Below, piece by piece: positions 6,254 to 7,413 of a stretch of 7,413 bases of DNA. This DNA is from Candidatus Cloacimonas sp. 4484_140. GTDB lineage: Bacteria; Cloacimonadota; Cloacimonadia; JGIOTU-2. Where the stretch lies: NCBI GenBank assembly GCA_002049945.1, contig MVCT01000052.1, forward strand, positions 1 to 7,413. The letters run 5' to 3'. The first letter of the stretch is position 1. Each line of letters begins with the position of its first letter. A program made the position numbers and the translations under genes. Below the pieces are notes generated by a model that was given only the letters and a program-made list of their open reading frames with translations, was not told the DNA's origin and did no database searches.

Positions 6254-7342
6254 ATGTCTTCATTAATTAGTTTAGATTATACTGGAAATTTCAATCGATT
6301 TGATACTGAGCACATGTACGAACAGATCATTTCTCTTCCACAGCAGATTAAGGAACGCTATTTCAAACAGGAAAAAAGCGATCTTGCACGATACTATAAG
6401 AATATTTCTAAAGTGTATATCTGTGGAATGGGGGGCTCTGCCATCGCAGGGGATATTGCAAAAATTCTATTCGGAAATACCTTAAAGATCAGTGTGTTTA
6501 AGGATTATAATCTTCCTCCGTTTCTTGATGAAACAACCCTTGGTATCGTTTGCAGTTATTCGGGAAATACTGCCGAAACAGTATCCTGCTTTGACATCCT
6601 GAAAGAAGCTGGCGCCCAGATCGCAATGGTCACATCCGGCGGAATACTCAAACACTATGGCGCAGAGGAAGGATACCTTATCAAATTGATACCACCGGGA
6701 TTCCAACCACGTGCTGCGATAGGGTATTTGTTTTTCTCGATCGTCAAAATATTCGAAGAATTAGAGCTTATCGAGAACCAGAATATAAATGCAAAACTCA
6801 CTCTCTTGAACCTGAAACATAAGCTTAAGCTTATAAACCGTAATGTGGAAGAATCAAAAAATTTTGCGAAGGGTTTGGCACAGAAGATCTTTAAAAAGAT
6901 CCCCGTTATTTACAGTAGCAATCCCCAATTATTTCCACTTGCCTACAGGTTCAAATGCCAGATTAATGAGAATGCAAAAACCCATGCTTTCTGCAACACA
7001 TTCTCAGAAATGAATCATAATGAGATAGAGGGCTGGGAGAGCTATTACAATAACTCGCTCGTTCCGATCTTCATCAGTGATTATGAAGAGAGAAAGAAAT
7101 ATCTCAAACGCGTACAGGTTTTTAAAGATATTATTCGACAGTCTGAAGAGGAAAAAAAAGATGCAAATCCATCGTACGAAGAGATAGAATATCTCGAGAT
7201 CTTCACAGACGGAAAAACTATGATGGGAAAAATCTTCTCAACTATTCTTCTCTGCGATATGATAAGCTATTATCTGGCAATTTTGAATCGTGTAAATCCA
7301 AGCGAGATAAATTTCATCGATATGCTAAAAAAATCCATTTAG
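6254..7342 (+). CDS. Bifunctional phosphoglucose/phosphomannose isomerase
   Basis: It interconverts glucose-6-P, mannose-6-P and fructose-6-P, and belongs to the small SIS-domain PGI/PMI family first characterised in archaea rather than to classical Pgi. The 362 residues include a first SIS domain with GMGGSAIAGD (58-67) and SYSGNTAET (101-109), which bind the sugar phosphate. PPGFQPRAAIGY (147-158) follows, then the second SIS domain with NENAK (238-242) and EMNHNEIEGW (252-261). E239 and H255 have the 16-residue spacing that I recall for the catalytic Glu/His pair of the Pyrobaculum enzyme. The C-terminal ends FIDMLKKSI, with the lysine region also used by this family. A strong Shine-Dalgarno supports the ATG. 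It follows ptsI by 34 bases and ties the cluster to hexose-phosphate metabolism, including the supply of mannose-type envelope sugars. Family identity is firm; dual activity is inferred from homology. Confidence 0.92.
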   Translation: MSSLISLDYTGNFNRFDTEHMYEQIISLPQQIKERYFKQEKSDLARYYKNISKVYICGMGGSAIAGDIAKILFGNTLKISVFKDYNLPPFLDETTLGIVCSYSGNTAETVSCFDILKEAGAQIAMVTSGGILKHYGAEEGYLIKLIPPGFQPRAAIGYLFFSIVKIFEELELIENQNINAKLTLLNLKHKLKLINRNVEESKNFAKGLAQKIFKKIPVIYSSNPQLFPLAYRFKCQINENAKTHAFCNTFSEMNHNEIEGWESYYNNSLVPIFISDYEERKKYLKRVQVFKDIIRQSEEEKKDANPSYEEIEYLEIFTDGKTMMGKIFSTILLCDMISYYLAILNRVNPSEINFIDMLKKSI

Positions 7343-7413
7343 CACTTAAAAAATGAAACCTACCAACAAGTAGTCGTGAAAAATTTCTCGCAAAAGAAGC
7401 AAAGAATTTTTAA

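Noticed and set aside
7353..7373. Six-codon ORF MKPTNK after the isomerase
   Set aside because: Too short, no ribosome binding site, nothing to support translation.
1..7413. Novel defence, mobile or biosynthetic system
   Set aside because: All sizeable genes belong to known housekeeping families with intact motifs; there are no repeats, integrase, transposase or CRISPR signatures, and no composition break by eye.

Overview
The window is a compact, all-plus-strand run of eight protein genes with almost no intergenic space. It is AT-rich (by eye roughly 35-40 % GC). It comes from a Gram-negative-type bacterium: LptB and an LptA/OstA-like protein imply lipopolysaccharide export across a periplasm. 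An HPr kinase acting on a Ser46-bearing HPr, a long-form hibernation factor, and a bifunctional phosphoglucose/phosphomannose isomerase in place of classical Pgi all point away from gamma-proteobacteria. A deep-branching lineage such as Cloacimonadota or another member of the Fibrobacterota/Cloacimonadota/Marinimicrobia neighbourhood would fit. That placement is an inference from gene content, not a search result.

Layout. 1-1062: 3' part of an OstA/LptA-like periplasmic protein whose start lies before the window. 1064-1810: lptB, the transporter ATPase. 1853-2728: lipA, lipoyl synthase. 2745-3254: long-form hpf. 3266-4234: hprK, HPr kinase/phosphorylase. 4235-4501: ptsH, HPr. 4501-6219: ptsI, enzyme I. 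6254-7342: bifunctional phosphoglucose/phosphomannose isomerase. 7343-7413: no assignable gene. Gaps are 1, 42, 16, 11, 0, -1 and 34 bases, so the cluster looks like one operon or two; the 42-base gap before lipA is the likeliest place for an extra promoter. I saw no rho-independent terminator, tRNA, rRNA, CRISPR, mobile element or riboswitch.

How it works together. The order lpt genes - (rpoN) - hpf - PTS regulatory genes is an old conserved neighbourhood, known as lptA-lptB-rpoN-hpf-ptsN-rapZ in enterobacteria and as lptB-rpoN-hpf-hprK-...-ptsH-ptsI in many delta-proteobacteria. Here it is recognisable, but lipA occupies the rpoN slot, and no EIIA, EIIB/C or rapZ gene lies among the PTS genes. 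EI and HPr can pass phosphate from PEP to HPr-His15, and HprK can modify HPr-Ser46. The module is therefore complete as a regulator, but no sugar transporter is encoded here. The isomerase at the end ties the cluster to the glucose-6-P/fructose-6-P/mannose-6-P node that supplies both glycolysis and envelope sugars.

I found no convincing evidence for an entirely new system. The points most worth a second look are the lipA-for-rpoN substitution, the transporter-less HprK/HPr/EI module, unusual residues around the EI catalytic histidine and in the HprK C-terminal loop, the large OstA-like protein with a CxC pair, and the lack of a Shine-Dalgarno before lipA.
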